A DNA stretch of 64,000 bases from Herminiimonas fonticola (GCF_003293745.1 NZ_PTLZ01000001.1:682001-746000); one strand, 5' to 3'; shown: positions 19,317 through 29,210, numbered from the stretch's first letter. The notes: generated by a model not told the origin, from the letters alone. Numbers and translations are program-made.

Positions 19317-20051
19317 ATGACAAATTCAACACATTTCGGTTATCAAACCGTCGCTGAAGAAGAGAAGGTTCACAAGGTCGCTGAAGTGTTTCATTCGGTG
19401 GCAGCAAAGTACGACGTGATGAACGATGTCATGTCGGCCGGACTGCATCGCTTGTGGAAGACTTTCACGATTGCGCAGGCTGGCATACGTCCTGGCTTCA
19501 AGGTGCTGGATATTGCAGGCGGTACCGGTGATCTGGCCAAGGCATTTGCCAAAAAGGCCGGACCGACAGGTGAAGTCTGGCTGACGGATATTAATGAGTC
19601 GATGTTGCGCGTCGGGCGCGACCGGCTGTTGAATAATGGCATGATCATCCCAACATCCTTGTGCGATGCGGAGAAATTGCCATTCCCCGATAACTATTTT
19701 GATCGTGTGAGCGTGGCTTTTGGTTTGCGCAACATGACGCATAAAGATGCAGCGCTGGCAGAAATGCGGCGTGTTTTAAAGCCCGGTGGCAAGTTGCTGG
19801 TGCTGGAGTTTTCCAAGGTTTGGGAACCTTTGAAAAAGCCGTACGACGTTTATTCGTTTTCCGTGTTGCCGTGGTTGGGTCAACGCATTGCAGGCGACGC
19901 CGATAGTTATCGCTATCTGGCCGAATCGATACGCATGCACCCCGATCAGGAAACACTGAAAAAAATGATGCAGGATGCAGGACTCGAAAGAGTTGAGTAT
20001 TTCAATTTGACGGCCGGTGTAGCTGCATTGCACACCGGCATAAAACTTTAG
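19317..20051 (+). CDS. ubiE: Demethylubiquinone/demethylmenaquinone C-methyltransferase
   Basis: 244 residues, typical UbiE length. [20 protein letters not shown] at the N-terminus is the first UbiE signature; [15 protein letters not shown] is the SAM motif [18 protein letters not shown] is motif III and [14 protein letters not shown] the conserved C-terminus. It methylates the quinone ring carbon in ubiquinone synthesis. It lies with ubiJ and ubiB, its usual partners, but a Tim44-like gene is interposed. Confidence 0.97.
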   Translation: MTNSTHFGYQTVAEEEKVHKVAEVFHSVAAKYDVMNDVMSAGLHRLWKTFTIAQAGIRPGFKVLDIAGGTGDLAKAFAKKAGPTGEVWLTDINESMLRVGRDRLLNNGMIIPTSLCDAEKLPFPDNYFDRVSVAFGLRNMTHKDAALAEMRRVLKPGGKLLVLEFSKVWEPLKKPYDVYSFSVLPWLGQRIAGDADSYRYLAESIRMHPDQETLKKMMQDAGLERVEYFNLTAGVAALHTGIKL

Positions 20052-20059
20052 GAGACAGC

Positions 20060-21013
20060 ATGAAGAAATTATTATTGGTAGCGGCAGTTTTGGTCAGCTC
20101 GATGACTTTCGTCGCGACCGAAGTGCAAGCTAAACGCATGGGTGGCGGCGGCTCTATGGGTAAGCAATCCCAAAGCTACCAGCGCGCAGCACCAGCGCAA
20201 TCATCGCCAACCAACACTGCCAAACCGGCAGCTGCACCAGCCGCCGCTGGCGCAACAGGTGCGGCAGCCGCGGCTAAACCTAGCATGATGCGCAACATCC
20301 TCGGTGGCGCATTGCTGGGCTTGGGTCTGGGCGCATTGTTGTCTCACCTTGGTTTGGGTGGCGCAATGGCCAGCATGATCAGCACCATGTTGATGGTTGG
20401 CTTGTTCGCATTCGCCGCGATGTTCATCTATCGCATGATCAAGAACAAGAGCGCTGGCAATCAAGCTGGCAACCAATCCGGCATGCAGCCTTCGTACCCG
20501 AATAACTTCTCGGAAAAAAGCAGCACACCTGAAATCGGTTCGCGTCTCGACCAGTCTTACGGTCAACCTTCGGCTCTGCAATCAGCAGCGCCTCTGGCAT
20601 CCGGTTCGGCGTTTGGTACAGGCAATGATGCCGCCAGTGATTTGCCGCCAGATTTCGACGTGCAATCGTTTATCCGCAATGCAAAAACCTATTTCATCCG
20701 TCTGCAAGCAGCGTGGGACAAAGCTGATGTCAATGACATCCGCGAATTCACCACACCAGAAATGTTTGGCGAGTTGAAAGCGCAATTGCTGGAACGCGGC
20801 GCTTCGGAAAACCATACTGATGTCATCTCGCTGGAAGGCGTGTTCTACGGCGTAGAAACCGTAGGCGACGATTACATCGCCAGCATCAAGTTCACCGGCC
20901 TCATCAATGAAGGTGCCGGCGCGCCGACAGAACCATTCAGCGAAGCGTGGAACCTGTCCAAGCCAGTCAATGGCAACGGCGGTTGGGTGCTGGCTGGTAT
21001 TCAACAGTTGTAA
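20060..21013 (+). CDS. Tim44-like domain membrane protein
   Basis: 317 residues; TTAGGAGACAGC gives a strong ribosome-binding site, 8 bp after ubiE. An N-terminal signal sequence (LLLVAAVLVSSMTFVATEVQA) is followed by an Ala/Pro/Gln-rich linker (~30-70), two hydrophobic segments (~75-120, LLGLGLGALLSHLGLGG and MISTMLMVGLFAFAAMFIY) and a C-terminal Tim44-like domain (~205-317) with FIRNAKTYFIRLQAAWDKAD. Tim44-like domains bind membranes or lipids. Its position between ubiE and ubiJ suggests a link to the quinone machinery, but that is context only. A terminator follows. Confidence 0.85.
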   Translation: MKKLLLVAAVLVSSMTFVATEVQAKRMGGGGSMGKQSQSYQRAAPAQSSPTNTAKPAAAPAAAGATGAAAAAKPSMMRNILGGALLGLGLGALLSHLGLGGAMASMISTMLMVGLFAFAAMFIYRMIKNKSAGNQAGNQSGMQPSYPNNFSEKSSTPEIGSRLDQSYGQPSALQSAAPLASGSAFGTGNDAASDLPPDFDVQSFIRNAKTYFIRLQAAWDKADVNDIREFTTPEMFGELKAQLLERGASENHTDVISLEGVFYGVETVGDDYIASIKFTGLINEGAGAPTEPFSEAWNLSKPVNGNGGWVLAGIQQL

Positions 21014-21071
21014 TTCGAGATTTGCCGCTATGTAGATAGTTAGCCCGCCTTACGGCAAACTGCTAAACTTG

Positions 21072-21108
21072 AAGCCGCCCGTGAATAGTCACTGGCGGCT
21101 TTGTTTTT
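21072..21108 (+). terminator. Rho-independent terminator after the Tim44-like gene
   Basis: Stem AAGCCGCC / GGCGGCTT with an inner GTGA / TCAC stem around loop ATAG, then TGTTTTTT. It lies 34 bp before ubiJ, so ubiJ-ubiB probably depend partly on another promoter or on read-through. Confidence 0.85.
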
Positions 21109-21141
21109 TGCGGCGCCATTTTTTGCATCACCATTTTTTCC

Positions 21142-21732
21142 ATGACTTCTTTTTCCCCCGCCAACGTTTTCCCGGCTGCCATCAATCACCTGCTTGCGCA
21201 GGAAGCATGGGCGCGCGCCAAACTGATGCCGCATGCAGGCAAGATCGCCGTGTTCGATGGCGGTGTGCTGGCAACACGCTTGAAAGTGACAGCCGACGGC
21301 ATGCTGGAAGCCGCTGCGGCCGATGATGTGGCGACAGTCACCATACGCGTTGCTTTATCCGATCTGCCTGTCATTATGCAAAATCGTGAGCGCGCATTCT
21401 CGTACGTGAAGATAGATGGCGATGCCGATTTCGCGAATGCGATTTCGCAATTGAGTAATGGTTTGCGTTGGGAAGCAGAAGACGATCTGAGCAAGTTCGT
21501 AGGCGATATCGCAGCCAACAGAATTGTAGGTGGAGTGCGCTCTGCCTTGAATAACGCCAAAGCGCTGCATCAATCCGTGAGCGAAAACATGGCCGAGTAT
21601 TTTCTGGAAGAAAAGCCCATGTTGATTCGTCCGCAAGCAGTAACCGAATTTACCGCCGACGTGACCAGATTGCGCGACGACGTCGCACGCTTGGCCAAGC
21701 GGATAGAAAAGCTGAAGGGCAGTAAGCAATGA
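21142..21732 (+). CDS. ubiJ: Ubiquinone biosynthesis accessory factor (SCP2 domain)
   Basis: 196 residues. An N-terminal SCP2 lipid-binding fold (~10-120, with [21 protein letters not shown] and [22 protein letters not shown]) is followed by a C-terminal helical region ending in [19 protein letters not shown], a short coiled coil. This is the layout of UbiJ, which binds ubiquinone intermediates and scaffolds the Ubi complex. The start of ubiB overlaps its stop (ATGA). Confidence 0.92.
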   Translation: MTSFSPANVFPAAINHLLAQEAWARAKLMPHAGKIAVFDGGVLATRLKVTADGMLEAAAADDVATVTIRVALSDLPVIMQNRERAFSYVKIDGDADFANAISQLSNGLRWEAEDDLSKFVGDIAANRIVGGVRSALNNAKALHQSVSENMAEYFLEEKPMLIRPQAVTEFTADVTRLRDDVARLAKRIEKLKGSKQ

Positions 21733-23291
21733 TATTGAAATTCCTCCGTGTTCTTAAAATCCTGCGGGTTGCGATCCGCTATGGCCTCGATGACATCGCG
21801 ATGTCCGGCCTGAGAATTCCACGTACGACCAAACTGCTCAATCAAATCATGTTCTGGCGCGATCTGTCCGAGCCGCGCGGCGTGCGTTTGCGTCGTGCGC
21901 TGGAAGACCTGGGCCCGATTTTCGTCAAGTTCGGTCAGGTCTTGTCGACGCGTCGCGACCTGATGCCTATCGATGTAGCTGACGAACTGGCACGCCTGCA
22001 GGATCGCGTGCCGCCGTTTTCATCCGAGCTGGCGATTGCGCAAATCATCAAGTCGCTGGGCGCGCATCCGGATGTACTGTTTGCGCATTTCGAGCCTGAG
22101 CCTGTGGCTTCTGCATCGATTGCGCAAGTCCATTTCGCGCGATTGAAAAACGGTAAGGACGTCGCTGTCAAAGTGCTGCGTCCCGGCGTCAAAAAATCGA
22201 TCGATGACGATGTGGCCTTGATGCATATTGTGGCCGGCTTGGTGGAAAAATTATGGGCCGATGGCAAACGACTGAAGCCGAAAGAAGTCGTCGCCGAGTT
22301 CGACAAGTATCTGCACGACGAACTGGACTTGATGCGCGAAGCCGCCAACGGTAGCCAGTTGCGCCGCAACTTTGCCAAATCCGATTTGCTGGTCGTGCCG
22401 GAAATGTACTGGGATTTTTGCTCGACCTCGGTCATCGTGATGGAACGCATGATAGGCATCCCGATTTCGCAAACCGATCGATTGATAGCGGCTGGCATCG
22501 ATCTGAAAAAACTGTCGCGCGATGGTGTAGAGATTTTCTTCACGCAGGTATTCCGCGACGGCTTCTTCCACGCCGACATGCATCCGGGGAATATCCAGGT
22601 CTCGGTCGCGCCGGAGACCTTTGGCCGCTACATCGCACTCGATTTCGGCATCGTCGGCACACTGAATGATTTCGACAAAGACTATCTGTCGCAAAACTTC
22701 CTCGCCTTCTTCCGCCGCGATTACAAACGCGTCGCCGAAGCGCACATAGAATCCGGCTGGGCACCGAAAGAAACGCGCGTAGACGAGCTGGAATCCGCAG
22801 TGCGCGCCTGCTGCGAACCTATCTTCGACAGACCATTGAGTGAAATTTCATTCGGTCAGGTCTTGCTGCGCCTGTTCCAGACTTCACGCCGCTTCAATGT
22901 AGAAGTGCAACCGCAACTGGTGCTGCTGCAAAAGACGCTGCTAAACGTGGAAGGTCTGGGTCGCCAGCTCGATCCTGAACTGGATCTATGGAAGACCGCA
23001 AAACCGTATCTGGAAAACTGGATGAACGAGCAAGTCGGTTGGCGCGGCTTCCTGGAAAATCTGAAAGCAGAAGCGCCGCGCTACAGCAAACTGCTACCTC
23101 AATTGCCACGCCTCGCGCATCAGGCGTTGACACAAGCATCTGAGCCACGGCAAGACAATACCGAGTTGATCAGGCGCTTGCTGGAAGAGCAGAAGCGTAC
23201 GAATTTGCTGCTGGGGATTGCGATTTATTTTGGCGGTGGCTTGATCGGCGGTGGTTTGTTGACTTTGGTGTTTTTTACTTTTGGTGGTTAA
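21729..23291 (+). CDS. ubiB: UbiB-family atypical kinase/ATPase, ubiquinone biosynthesis
   Basis: 520 residues, standard length. The ABC1/ADCK family motifs are seen: the KxGQ motif in [16 protein letters not shown], the Ala-rich loop [22 protein letters not shown] with the catalytic lysine, [11 protein letters not shown] and ALDFGIVG (DFG-like). Two C-terminal hydrophobic segments (~485-518) anchor it in the membrane. It is needed for ubiquinone synthesis, probably extracting or presenting lipid intermediates. Translationally coupled to ubiJ. Confidence 0.97.
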   Translation: MILKFLRVLKILRVAIRYGLDDIAMSGLRIPRTTKLLNQIMFWRDLSEPRGVRLRRALEDLGPIFVKFGQVLSTRRDLMPIDVADELARLQDRVPPFSSELAIAQIIKSLGAHPDVLFAHFEPEPVASASIAQVHFARLKNGKDVAVKVLRPGVKKSIDDDVALMHIVAGLVEKLWADGKRLKPKEVVAEFDKYLHDELDLMREAANGSQLRRNFAKSDLLVVPEMYWDFCSTSVIVMERMIGIPISQTDRLIAAGIDLKKLSRDGVEIFFTQVFRDGFFHADMHPGNIQVSVAPETFGRYIALDFGIVGTLNDFDKDYLSQNFLAFFRRDYKRVAEAHIESGWAPKETRVDELESAVRACCEPIFDRPLSEISFGQVLLRLFQTSRRFNVEVQPQLVLLQKTLLNVEGLGRQLDPELDLWKTAKPYLENWMNEQVGWRGFLENLKAEAPRYSKLLPQLPRLAHQALTQASEPRQDNTELIRRLLEEQKRTNLLLGIAIYFGGGLIGGGLLTLVFFTFGG

Positions 23292-23399
23292 TGATCATGT
23301 CCCGTGAGTGGGAATGCGGTGAGCTTTTACCATTGAAAACTGAAAATAACTAAGTCACTGATACGTGATTCTTTTTCCATTGAAATTTAGCTGATAATC

Positions 23400-23996
23400 A
23401 TGAATGCAAATGACGTCGTAGAACTATTAAGTGATAGTTTACGCACCGCTAAAGAAGCGGGAGCCTCAAGTGTGCCTATCGAAAGATTGGAAGCTTTTTC
23501 CCTTGAAATAAAACGGCTCGTTCAGAATTCTCCTTCTGAACAGGCGCTTCCAGAAGTGCAAATGGAACGTTACAAAGCAGAGTTGACTGCATGGATCGGC
23601 GATAAACAACATTTGCATGCGTGGAATTTGGAAATGTTGAGATCAGTCATTGTTGCAGGGCAGGCTGCATTGAAAAGCTCTCTACTAATCAACGGTGCTG
23701 CAGCAGTAGCTTTACTTGCGTTCATAGGCAATATGGTGTCAAGCAATAAATCTTCAGTTGTCATTGGAACAGCTGAAGCATTAGTTTTTTACGTTTTTGG
23801 TGTTCTAGTCGCGGCCGTCGCAACGGGGCTTACATATTTTTCCCAAGCAGGATATGGCAATGAGTTTGGTAAATATTCTCGCACTATGGGTTTAGCTGGG
23901 CACATTGGGGCAGTGATTTTTGTTTTGGTTTCATACGTTATGTTCGGATACGCATCGTTTCTTGCTTATCGGATGTTCATATGCATCGCTAATTGA
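23400..23996 (+). CDS. Unknown protein with a soluble N-terminus and three or four membrane segments
   Basis: 198 residues. I do not recognise it. The first ~85 residues are charged and helical (SLRTAKEAGASSVPIERLEA... ELTAWIGDKQHLHAWNLEML). After that come hydrophobic stretches at ~92-112 (SSLLINGAAAVALLAFIGNM), ~120-147 (ALVFYVFGVLVAAVATGLTY) and ~165-193 (HIGAVIFVLVSYVMFGYASFLAY). There is no signal peptide. Base use is AT-richer than the flanking ubiB and polyamine genes, and the gene stands alone with 108 bp before and 94 bp after it, which suggests a later insertion. The shape (cytoplasmic helical part plus a membrane bundle) recalls SLATT-like or other effector membrane proteins, but no defence gene lies nearby and I assign no function. 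Confidence 0.7.
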   Translation: MNANDVVELLSDSLRTAKEAGASSVPIERLEAFSLEIKRLVQNSPSEQALPEVQMERYKAELTAWIGDKQHLHAWNLEMLRSVIVAGQAALKSSLLINGAAAVALLAFIGNMVSSNKSSVVIGTAEALVFYVFGVLVAAVATGLTYFSQAGYGNEFGKYSRTMGLAGHIGAVIFVLVSYVMFGYASFLAYRMFICIAN

Positions 23997-24090
23997 TCGA
24001 TCCTTCGTTCGTTAGACATCTCTGCAATTTGCTACAATTGCCCCGGTTTTTTCATTCCCCGTAATCCCTTGCAGCCCGGCCCAGGACAAG

Positions 24091-25191
24091 ATGGCGCTCC
24101 TCGAAATTCGCAATCTCACTCGCCGTTTCGGCGATAACACCGTAGTCGACAACATCAGTCTTTCGATTGAGGCTGGCGAGTTCTTTACGCTGCTGGGTCC
24201 TTCGGGCTGCGGCAAGACGACGCTGCTGCGCATGATTGCCGGCTTTGACGAACCGGATGCGGGACAAATTCTGCTGGATGGCGTTGATCTGACCGGCGTG
24301 CCGCCCGAGCAGCGCGCGGTGCGTACCGTGTTCCAGAATTACGCCTTGTTCCCGCACATGACGGTGGCAGGCAATATCGCGTTTCCGTTGGAAATGGCGA
24401 ATACGCCGAAATCCGAAATCAAGCAAAAAGTCGATGAAGCGCTGGAAGATGTGCGCCTCAGCGGTTTTGCTGCGCGCTATCCGCATGAGTTGTCCGGCGG
24501 TCAGCGCCAACGTGTATCGATCGCGCGTGCGCTGGTAACGCGTCCCAAATTGCTGCTGCTGGATGAGCCGCTGTCTGCGCTGGATGCACAATTGCGCGAG
24601 CAGATGCAGATCGAGTTGATCAATCTGCAGAAGGAAGTCGGCATTACCTTTGTCTATGTAACGCATGATCAGGCCGAAGCGCTGGCGCTGTCGCATCGCA
24701 TTGCGGTGATGAACAAAGGGCAGGTCGAGCAACTGGATGAGCCAACCCGTATTTACAGTTATCCACGCAGCCGCTTCGTTGCAGACTTTATCGGCACCTG
24801 CAATTTGTTCGACGGCACCGTGACGCACATAGCCGGCAATATGATGTCGCTGGACGTGCCCGGCATGGGTGCTGTGAAGGCGCTGGCGGTGGCCGGTGTG
24901 CAAGTCGGCAGCAAGGGCACGATTGCATTGCGGCCGGAAAAAATCGAGGTCAGCGCCGAGATTGTGAGCGGCGTGCCGGATGAAAATCACTTCGACGGTT
25001 ATGTAAAAGAATTGCTCTACATGGGCGGCGTCACCGTCTATATCGTCGAGACCGAAGGCGGTGTGCGTATCGAAACCATGCTCGCCAATTCTGCGATTGG
25101 ACGTCCGCGCTTCTTTGAAGTCGGTGATACCGTCGACGTCGCATGGCGTGTCGATGCCGGTCACTTCCTGGCTGAAACTGTTCATGTCTAA
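24091..25191 (+). CDS. potA: Polyamine ABC transporter ATP-binding protein (PotA/PotG-like)
   Basis: 366 residues. Walker A GPSGCGKTT, signature LSGGQRQRVSIARAL, Walker B LLLLDEPLSALD and the switch VTHDQAEAL are intact; the C-terminal ~120 residues form the TOBE/OB regulatory part (LRPEKIEVSAE). First gene of a four-gene operon with two permeases and a binding protein, an arrangement typical of spermidine/putrescine importers. The stop overlaps the first permease start by 8 bp. Substrate is inferred from homology and cannot be fixed between putrescine and spermidine. Confidence 0.93.
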   Translation: MALLEIRNLTRRFGDNTVVDNISLSIEAGEFFTLLGPSGCGKTTLLRMIAGFDEPDAGQILLDGVDLTGVPPEQRAVRTVFQNYALFPHMTVAGNIAFPLEMANTPKSEIKQKVDEALEDVRLSGFAARYPHELSGGQRQRVSIARALVTRPKLLLLDEPLSALDAQLREQMQIELINLQKEVGITFVYVTHDQAEALALSHRIAVMNKGQVEQLDEPTRIYSYPRSRFVADFIGTCNLFDGTVTHIAGNMMSLDVPGMGAVKALAVAGVQVGSKGTIALRPEKIEVSAEIVSGVPDENHFDGYVKELLYMGGVTVYIVETEGGVRIETMLANSAIGRPRFFEVGDTVDVAWRVDAGHFLAETVHV

Positions 25192-26107
25192 AGTGGTGGC
25201 AAAAACAGTCAGCAACCCTGCCAGTGGCAAGCAATCCCTGGCGCGCTGGTTGATCAGCGGGCCGCCGTTGCTGTATCTGATTTTCTTCTTCGCAGTGCCG
25301 ACGCTGATCATGGCGTTTGCCGCTTTCCGTTATCCCGGCGATTACGGTGGACTCGCGCCCTTGTTCGACGAGAGCGGTGCGCTCGATCTGACGCTGGAAA
25401 GCTTCACGCCGTTTTTCTCCGATTTCGTCTATACCGCGATCTTCCTGAAGTCCTTCCTGTTCGCGATTATCACGACGCTGGTTTGTTTGTTGATGGCGTA
25501 TCCGCTGGCGCTGCTGATTGCACGCAGCCCGCAGAAGTGGCGCAGCCTGCTGGTGCTGCTGGTGATACTGCCGTTCTGGAGCAACTTCCTGATTCGTATT
25601 TATGCGTGGATTATTATTCTCGGCCCGCAATCGGCATTGACGCGTGGTGTGAATGCGGTGCTGGGTGTGTTCGGTTTTGAGCCTGTGACTTTGCTGTACA
25701 GCGCGTTTGCCGTGATCGTCGGCCTTGTGTATGTGCATTTGCCGTTCATGGTGTTGCCGCTGTATGCCAATCTGGAAAAACACGATCCGGCCCTGCTGGA
25801 TGCAGCGCAGGATTTGGGCGCGAATGCGTGGCAACGCTTTTGGCGTGTGACTTTCCCCTTGTCCTTGCCTGGCGTGTATGCGGGCGCGGCTTTGGTTTTC
25901 ATTCCTGCACTCGGGATTTTCGCGGTATCGGATCTACTGGGCGGTACCGGCGGCATCATGATAGGCAACGTCATCAAGCAGCAATTCCTCGACTCACGTG
26001 ACTGGCCGTTTGGTAGTGTGCTGTCCATCATGTTGACGGTAGCAGCGCTGGCGGCGGCCGGTTTGGCGGCCTTGCTGGCAAGACCTCGCAGGAGGGCAAA
26101 TGGCTAA
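25184..26107 (+). CDS. potB: Polyamine ABC transporter permease (PotB/PotH-like)
   Basis: 307 residues from the ATG at 25184, which overlaps the end of potA; a longer reading from 25061 would lie inside potA. Six hydrophobic segments, and the EAA-type loop DAAQDLGANAWQRFWRVTFPLSLPG that contacts the ATPase. Partner of the second permease at 26100. It also overlaps the next gene by 8 bp, so the whole transporter is translationally coupled. Confidence 0.92.
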   Translation: MSKVVAKTVSNPASGKQSLARWLISGPPLLYLIFFFAVPTLIMAFAAFRYPGDYGGLAPLFDESGALDLTLESFTPFFSDFVYTAIFLKSFLFAIITTLVCLLMAYPLALLIARSPQKWRSLLVLLVILPFWSNFLIRIYAWIIILGPQSALTRGVNAVLGVFGFEPVTLLYSAFAVIVGLVYVHLPFMVLPLYANLEKHDPALLDAAQDLGANAWQRFWRVTFPLSLPGVYAGAALVFIPALGIFAVSDLLGGTGGIMIGNVIKQQFLDSRDWPFGSVLSIMLTVAALAAAGLAALLARPRRRANG

Positions 26108-26885
26108 GCTCACCACCAAGCGACAATCGCTCTGGCTGACCATGACAGCGGTGCTGGTCTACGCATTCCTGTATCTGCCGCTGGTGATTGTGGTTGTGTA
26201 TTCGTTTAACGATTCACGTTTGAATGCGGAGTGGGTGGGCTTTACGCTGGACTGGTATCGCACCTTGTTTGCCGATGACGAGATGCTGCGCGCGGCGGGC
26301 AATTCGCTGATCATCGCTCTGGTATCGAGCGCGGTGTCGACCGTATTGGGAACGATGGCGGGTTTTGCGCTGCATAGGTACAAAATCCGCGCGCTGCAGA
26401 TACTGGTGCTGACGCCGATTGCGATTCCGGAAATTCTGGTCGGCGTGTCGCTGTTGATTTTCTTTGTGATGTTGAATCTGACCTTGGGCATGCTGTCGGT
26501 GACATTGGCGCATATTGCTTTCAGCCTGGGCTTCGTCGCAATTGTGGTACGGTCGCGCTTGAGTGGCATGGATGAAAGCCTGACCGAAGCTGCGCGCGAT
26601 TGTGGTGCGACACCTTGGCAGGCGTTCAAACGCGTGACTTTGCCGCTGATCATGCCGGGCGTAGTGGCGGGTGCGCTGATGGCGTTCACCTTGTCGATCG
26701 ACGATTTCGTGATTACCTTCTTTACTGCCGGCGCGAATACTTCAACCTTGCCATTGCAGATTTATTCGATGATCAAGATTGCCGTCACGCCGGAAGTGAA
26801 TGCTGTTTCGACCTTGTTGATGGCATTGACTTTGCTTCTGATTGTTGTAGCTTCAAAACTGTCGCCTAACGCATTCCGTTCCTGA
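26100..26885 (+). CDS. potC: Polyamine ABC transporter permease (PotC/PotI-like)
   Basis: 261 residues, six membrane segments, starting with WLTMTAVLVYAFLYLPLVIVV. EAA loop: EAARDCGATPWQAFKRVTLP (~160-180) followed by PGVVAGALMAFTLSIDDFVITFF, highly typical of PotC/PotI. A GGAGGGCAA ribosome-binding site lies inside the end of the preceding permease gene. Confidence 0.92.
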   Translation: MAKLTTKRQSLWLTMTAVLVYAFLYLPLVIVVVYSFNDSRLNAEWVGFTLDWYRTLFADDEMLRAAGNSLIIALVSSAVSTVLGTMAGFALHRYKIRALQILVLTPIAIPEILVGVSLLIFFVMLNLTLGMLSVTLAHIAFSLGFVAIVVRSRLSGMDESLTEAARDCGATPWQAFKRVTLPLIMPGVVAGALMAFTLSIDDFVITFFTAGANTSTLPLQIYSMIKIAVTPEVNAVSTLLMALTLLLIVVASKLSPNAFRS

Positions 26886-26905
26886 TTCTTTTCTCTGGAC
26901 TCGCC

Positions 26906-27979
26906 ATGAAAAAATTATTCGCCATTGCTTCGCTGATGTTGCTTGCCGTTTCTACCGCCAGTTCTGCGCAGGCGCAAAACAAGCTGCATTTGTACAACTG
27001 GAATAACTACCTTGCAGCAGAAACCGTGCAGCGCTTTGAAGCGGCATGCAAATGCCAACTGGTACAAAGCTACTACGGCGATAACGAAGAAATGCTGGCC
27101 AAGCTGGCCGCCGGTGCCAAAGGTTACGACCTGATCGTGCCGACCGGGAATGCCTTGCAATCGCTGATCAAGCAAAACGCCTTGAAGCCTATCGACAAGA
27201 GCAAGCTGAGCAACTTCAAGAACCTGAATCCGCAATATCTGAATACTGATTTCGACAAGGGCAATCAGTACTCGGTGCCGTATGCGTACACGATCACGCT
27301 GCTGGGCTACAACGAGCAAAAGATGAAAGAGCTGGGCGTGCCTGTCGATAGCTGGGCTGCGATTTTCGATCCGGCGATTCTGGCCAAGATCAAAGGCAAG
27401 GTGACTGTTCTTGATTCAGCCAACGAATTGATGGCAGCGGCATTGAAATACCTCGGTTACTCGGTCAATGACACTGATGAAAAACACTGGCAGGAAGCCA
27501 AGAACGTGATCCTGAAAGCCAAGCCGTACTGGGCTGCGTTCAATGGCACCAGTTACATCAAGGGTTTGACGGTGGGCGATATCTGGCTGGTGCACGGTTA
27601 CTCCAGCGATATTTTCCAGGCTGATATCGATGCGCAAAAAGCCGGTCGCAAATTCCGTATTCGCCATGCCTTGCCAAAAGAGGGCGCGGCGATGTCACTG
27701 GATAGTCTGGTGATTCCAAAAGATGCGCCGCGTGCGGATCTGGCGCATCAATTCATCAATTTGGTGCTGGATGGCAAAAACTCGGCCGAGCTGACCAATA
27801 TGATAGGCACCGGCAATCCGAACAGTGCTGCGCTGGCTTACATCAAGCCTGAGATTTCGAAGAACCCTGCGATCTTTCCTGATGCTGCCAATGCGGCAAA
27901 ACTGGAGATGCTGAAAGACTTGAACAGCAAGCAGCGTCGTGCGCTGAATCGTATCTGGACGGAAATTCGCGCCAAATAA
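26906..27979 (+). CDS. potF: Periplasmic polyamine-binding protein (PotF/PotD-like)
   Basis: 357 residues. Sec signal peptide (KKLFAIASLMLLAVSTASSAQA, cleavage near residue 23), then LHLYNWNNYLAAETVQRFE, the usual start of PotD/PotF (YNW-Y). KYLGYSVNDTDEKHWQEAK and the late IGTGNPNSAALAYI are also typical. It captures polyamine in the periplasm for the two permeases encoded just upstream. No U-tract terminator is seen after it, only an imperfect hairpin at ~27997-28027. Confidence 0.92.
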   Translation: MKKLFAIASLMLLAVSTASSAQAQNKLHLYNWNNYLAAETVQRFEAACKCQLVQSYYGDNEEMLAKLAAGAKGYDLIVPTGNALQSLIKQNALKPIDKSKLSNFKNLNPQYLNTDFDKGNQYSVPYAYTITLLGYNEQKMKELGVPVDSWAAIFDPAILAKIKGKVTVLDSANELMAAALKYLGYSVNDTDEKHWQEAKNVILKAKPYWAAFNGTSYIKGLTVGDIWLVHGYSSDIFQADIDAQKAGRKFRIRHALPKEGAAMSLDSLVIPKDAPRADLAHQFINLVLDGKNSAELTNMIGTGNPNSAALAYIKPEISKNPAIFPDAANAAKLEMLKDLNSKQRRALNRIWTEIRAK

Positions 27980-28185
27980 TGAAGTGTCATTTCCCTGCGA
28001 AGGTGAAGATTTTGATGTCATCTTCGCAAGAAAACACTCTAATGCAGCTGGCGGCAGGCTTGCCACTGTAATCAATCGGGCTTTTTTCGCCTGGCAGTAA
28101 ATATGGTGCCACCCAAATCCGCAGTAAATCGGGGCTGAAAACCTTTATAATTCAGGGTTTTGTAAGATTTTCGCGGGAATTTGTC

Positions 28186-28518
28186 ATGCCAATTTATGCG
28201 TACCGTTGTGAAGCCTGTGCTTTTGCCAAAGATGCGTTGCAAAAAATATCCGATCCAGTCCTGACTGATTGCCCGCAATGCGGCAAGTCGACTTTCAAGA
28301 AGCAGTTGACCGCAGCAGGATTTCAACTCAAGGGTACCGGTTGGTATGTCACTGATTTTCGTGGTGGTCAGGGCGGTACGACAGCCCCTGCAGTGGCGAA
28401 CACGGCTGGCGATACATCATCGGCTGCAAAGTCCGATGCAGCTGCGTCGGCGGCAACGCCAGTTCCTGTCGCCGCAGCAGCAACATCGGCTGCTTCGAGT
28501 GCGAAATCCGATTCATGA
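28186..28518 (+). CDS. FmdB-type zinc-ribbon regulatory protein
   Basis: 110 residues. The first 42 residues form the FmdB/CxxC_CxxC_SSSS zinc ribbon: MPIYAYRCEAC and TDCPQCGKST provide the four cysteines. It continues with GFQLKGTGWYVTDF, conserved in the family, and a low-complexity Ala/Ser/Thr tail (~65-110). Family members are annotated as putative regulators; no target is known. Followed 50 bp later by the DUF502 gene and then aspS, a conserved betaproteobacterial order. Confidence 0.9.
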   Translation: MPIYAYRCEACAFAKDALQKISDPVLTDCPQCGKSTFKKQLTAAGFQLKGTGWYVTDFRGGQGGTTAPAVANTAGDTSSAAKSDAAASAATPVPVAAAATSAASSAKSDS

Positions 28519-28568
28519 CACTGCATCGCGCCGGAAAAGTCCGGCCGATTTTTTTACGGTAAATCATC

Positions 28569-29210
28569 ATGCGTAAATACTTCATTACCGGTTTGTTGAT
28601 CCTTGTTCCTCTCGCGATTACCTTGTGGGTGTTGAATCTGATCGTCGGCACGATGGACAAGTCCCTGTTGCTGCTGCCTATGAGCTGGCGGCCGGAAGCC
28701 TTGTTTGGTTTTGCAATTCCCGGTCTCGGCACCATCCTGACTCTGCTGATTATTTTCCTGACAGGTCTGGCTACACGCAACTTCATCGGTAATCGCGTCG
28801 TCGCTTTGTGGGAAGCGGTATTGCAGCGGATTCCCGTGTTCAACACGATTTATTCCAGCGTCAAGCAAGTATCGGACACCTTGTTCTCGTCATCGGGTAA
28901 CGCATTCCGTAAAGCACTGCTGGTGGAGTATCCACGCAAAGGTTCGTGGACGATTGCATTCATGACTGGTGTGCCGGGCGGCGATGTACGCAATCATTTG
29001 GTTGGCGATTATGTCAGCGTGTATGTGCCAACGACGCCGAATCCTACCTCGGGTTTTTTCCTGATGGTGCCGCGCGCGGATACGATAGAACTCGACATGA
29101 ATGTCGATGAGGCATTGAAGTACATCGTTTCCATGGGCGTCGTTACTCCCGAATTTTTTGACAAGACACAGATTATCGATCCGAATAAATCGGGATCGGA
29201 TATTACGTAA
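28569..29210 (+). CDS. DUF502 family membrane protein
   Basis: 213 residues. Two membrane segments: KYFITGLLILVPLAITLWVLN (~3-24) and FAIPGLGTILTLLIIFLTGL (~48-68), then a soluble domain with IPVFNTIYSSVKQV, a DUF502 hallmark, and TPNPTSGFFLMVPRADTIELDM. Function is unknown; plant homologues are trafficking-related. It lies between the FmdB-like gene and aspS. Confidence 0.9.
   Translation: MRKYFITGLLILVPLAITLWVLNLIVGTMDKSLLLLPMSWRPEALFGFAIPGLGTILTLLIIFLTGLATRNFIGNRVVALWEAVLQRIPVFNTIYSSVKQVSDTLFSSSGNAFRKALLVEYPRKGSWTIAFMTGVPGGDVRNHLVGDYVSVYVPTTPNPTSGFFLMVPRADTIELDMNVDEALKYIVSMGVVTPEFFDKTQIIDPNKSGSDIT

Noticed and set aside
24052-25311. Open frame of about 420 codons opposite potA
   Set aside because: Antisense shadow of the ATPase gene; low-complexity His/Arg/Gln composition.
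27997-28027. Hairpin after potF (GCGAAGGTGA with TCATCTTCGC)
   Set aside because: The stem is good but it is followed by AAGAAAAC, not a T-tract, so it is not called a terminator.
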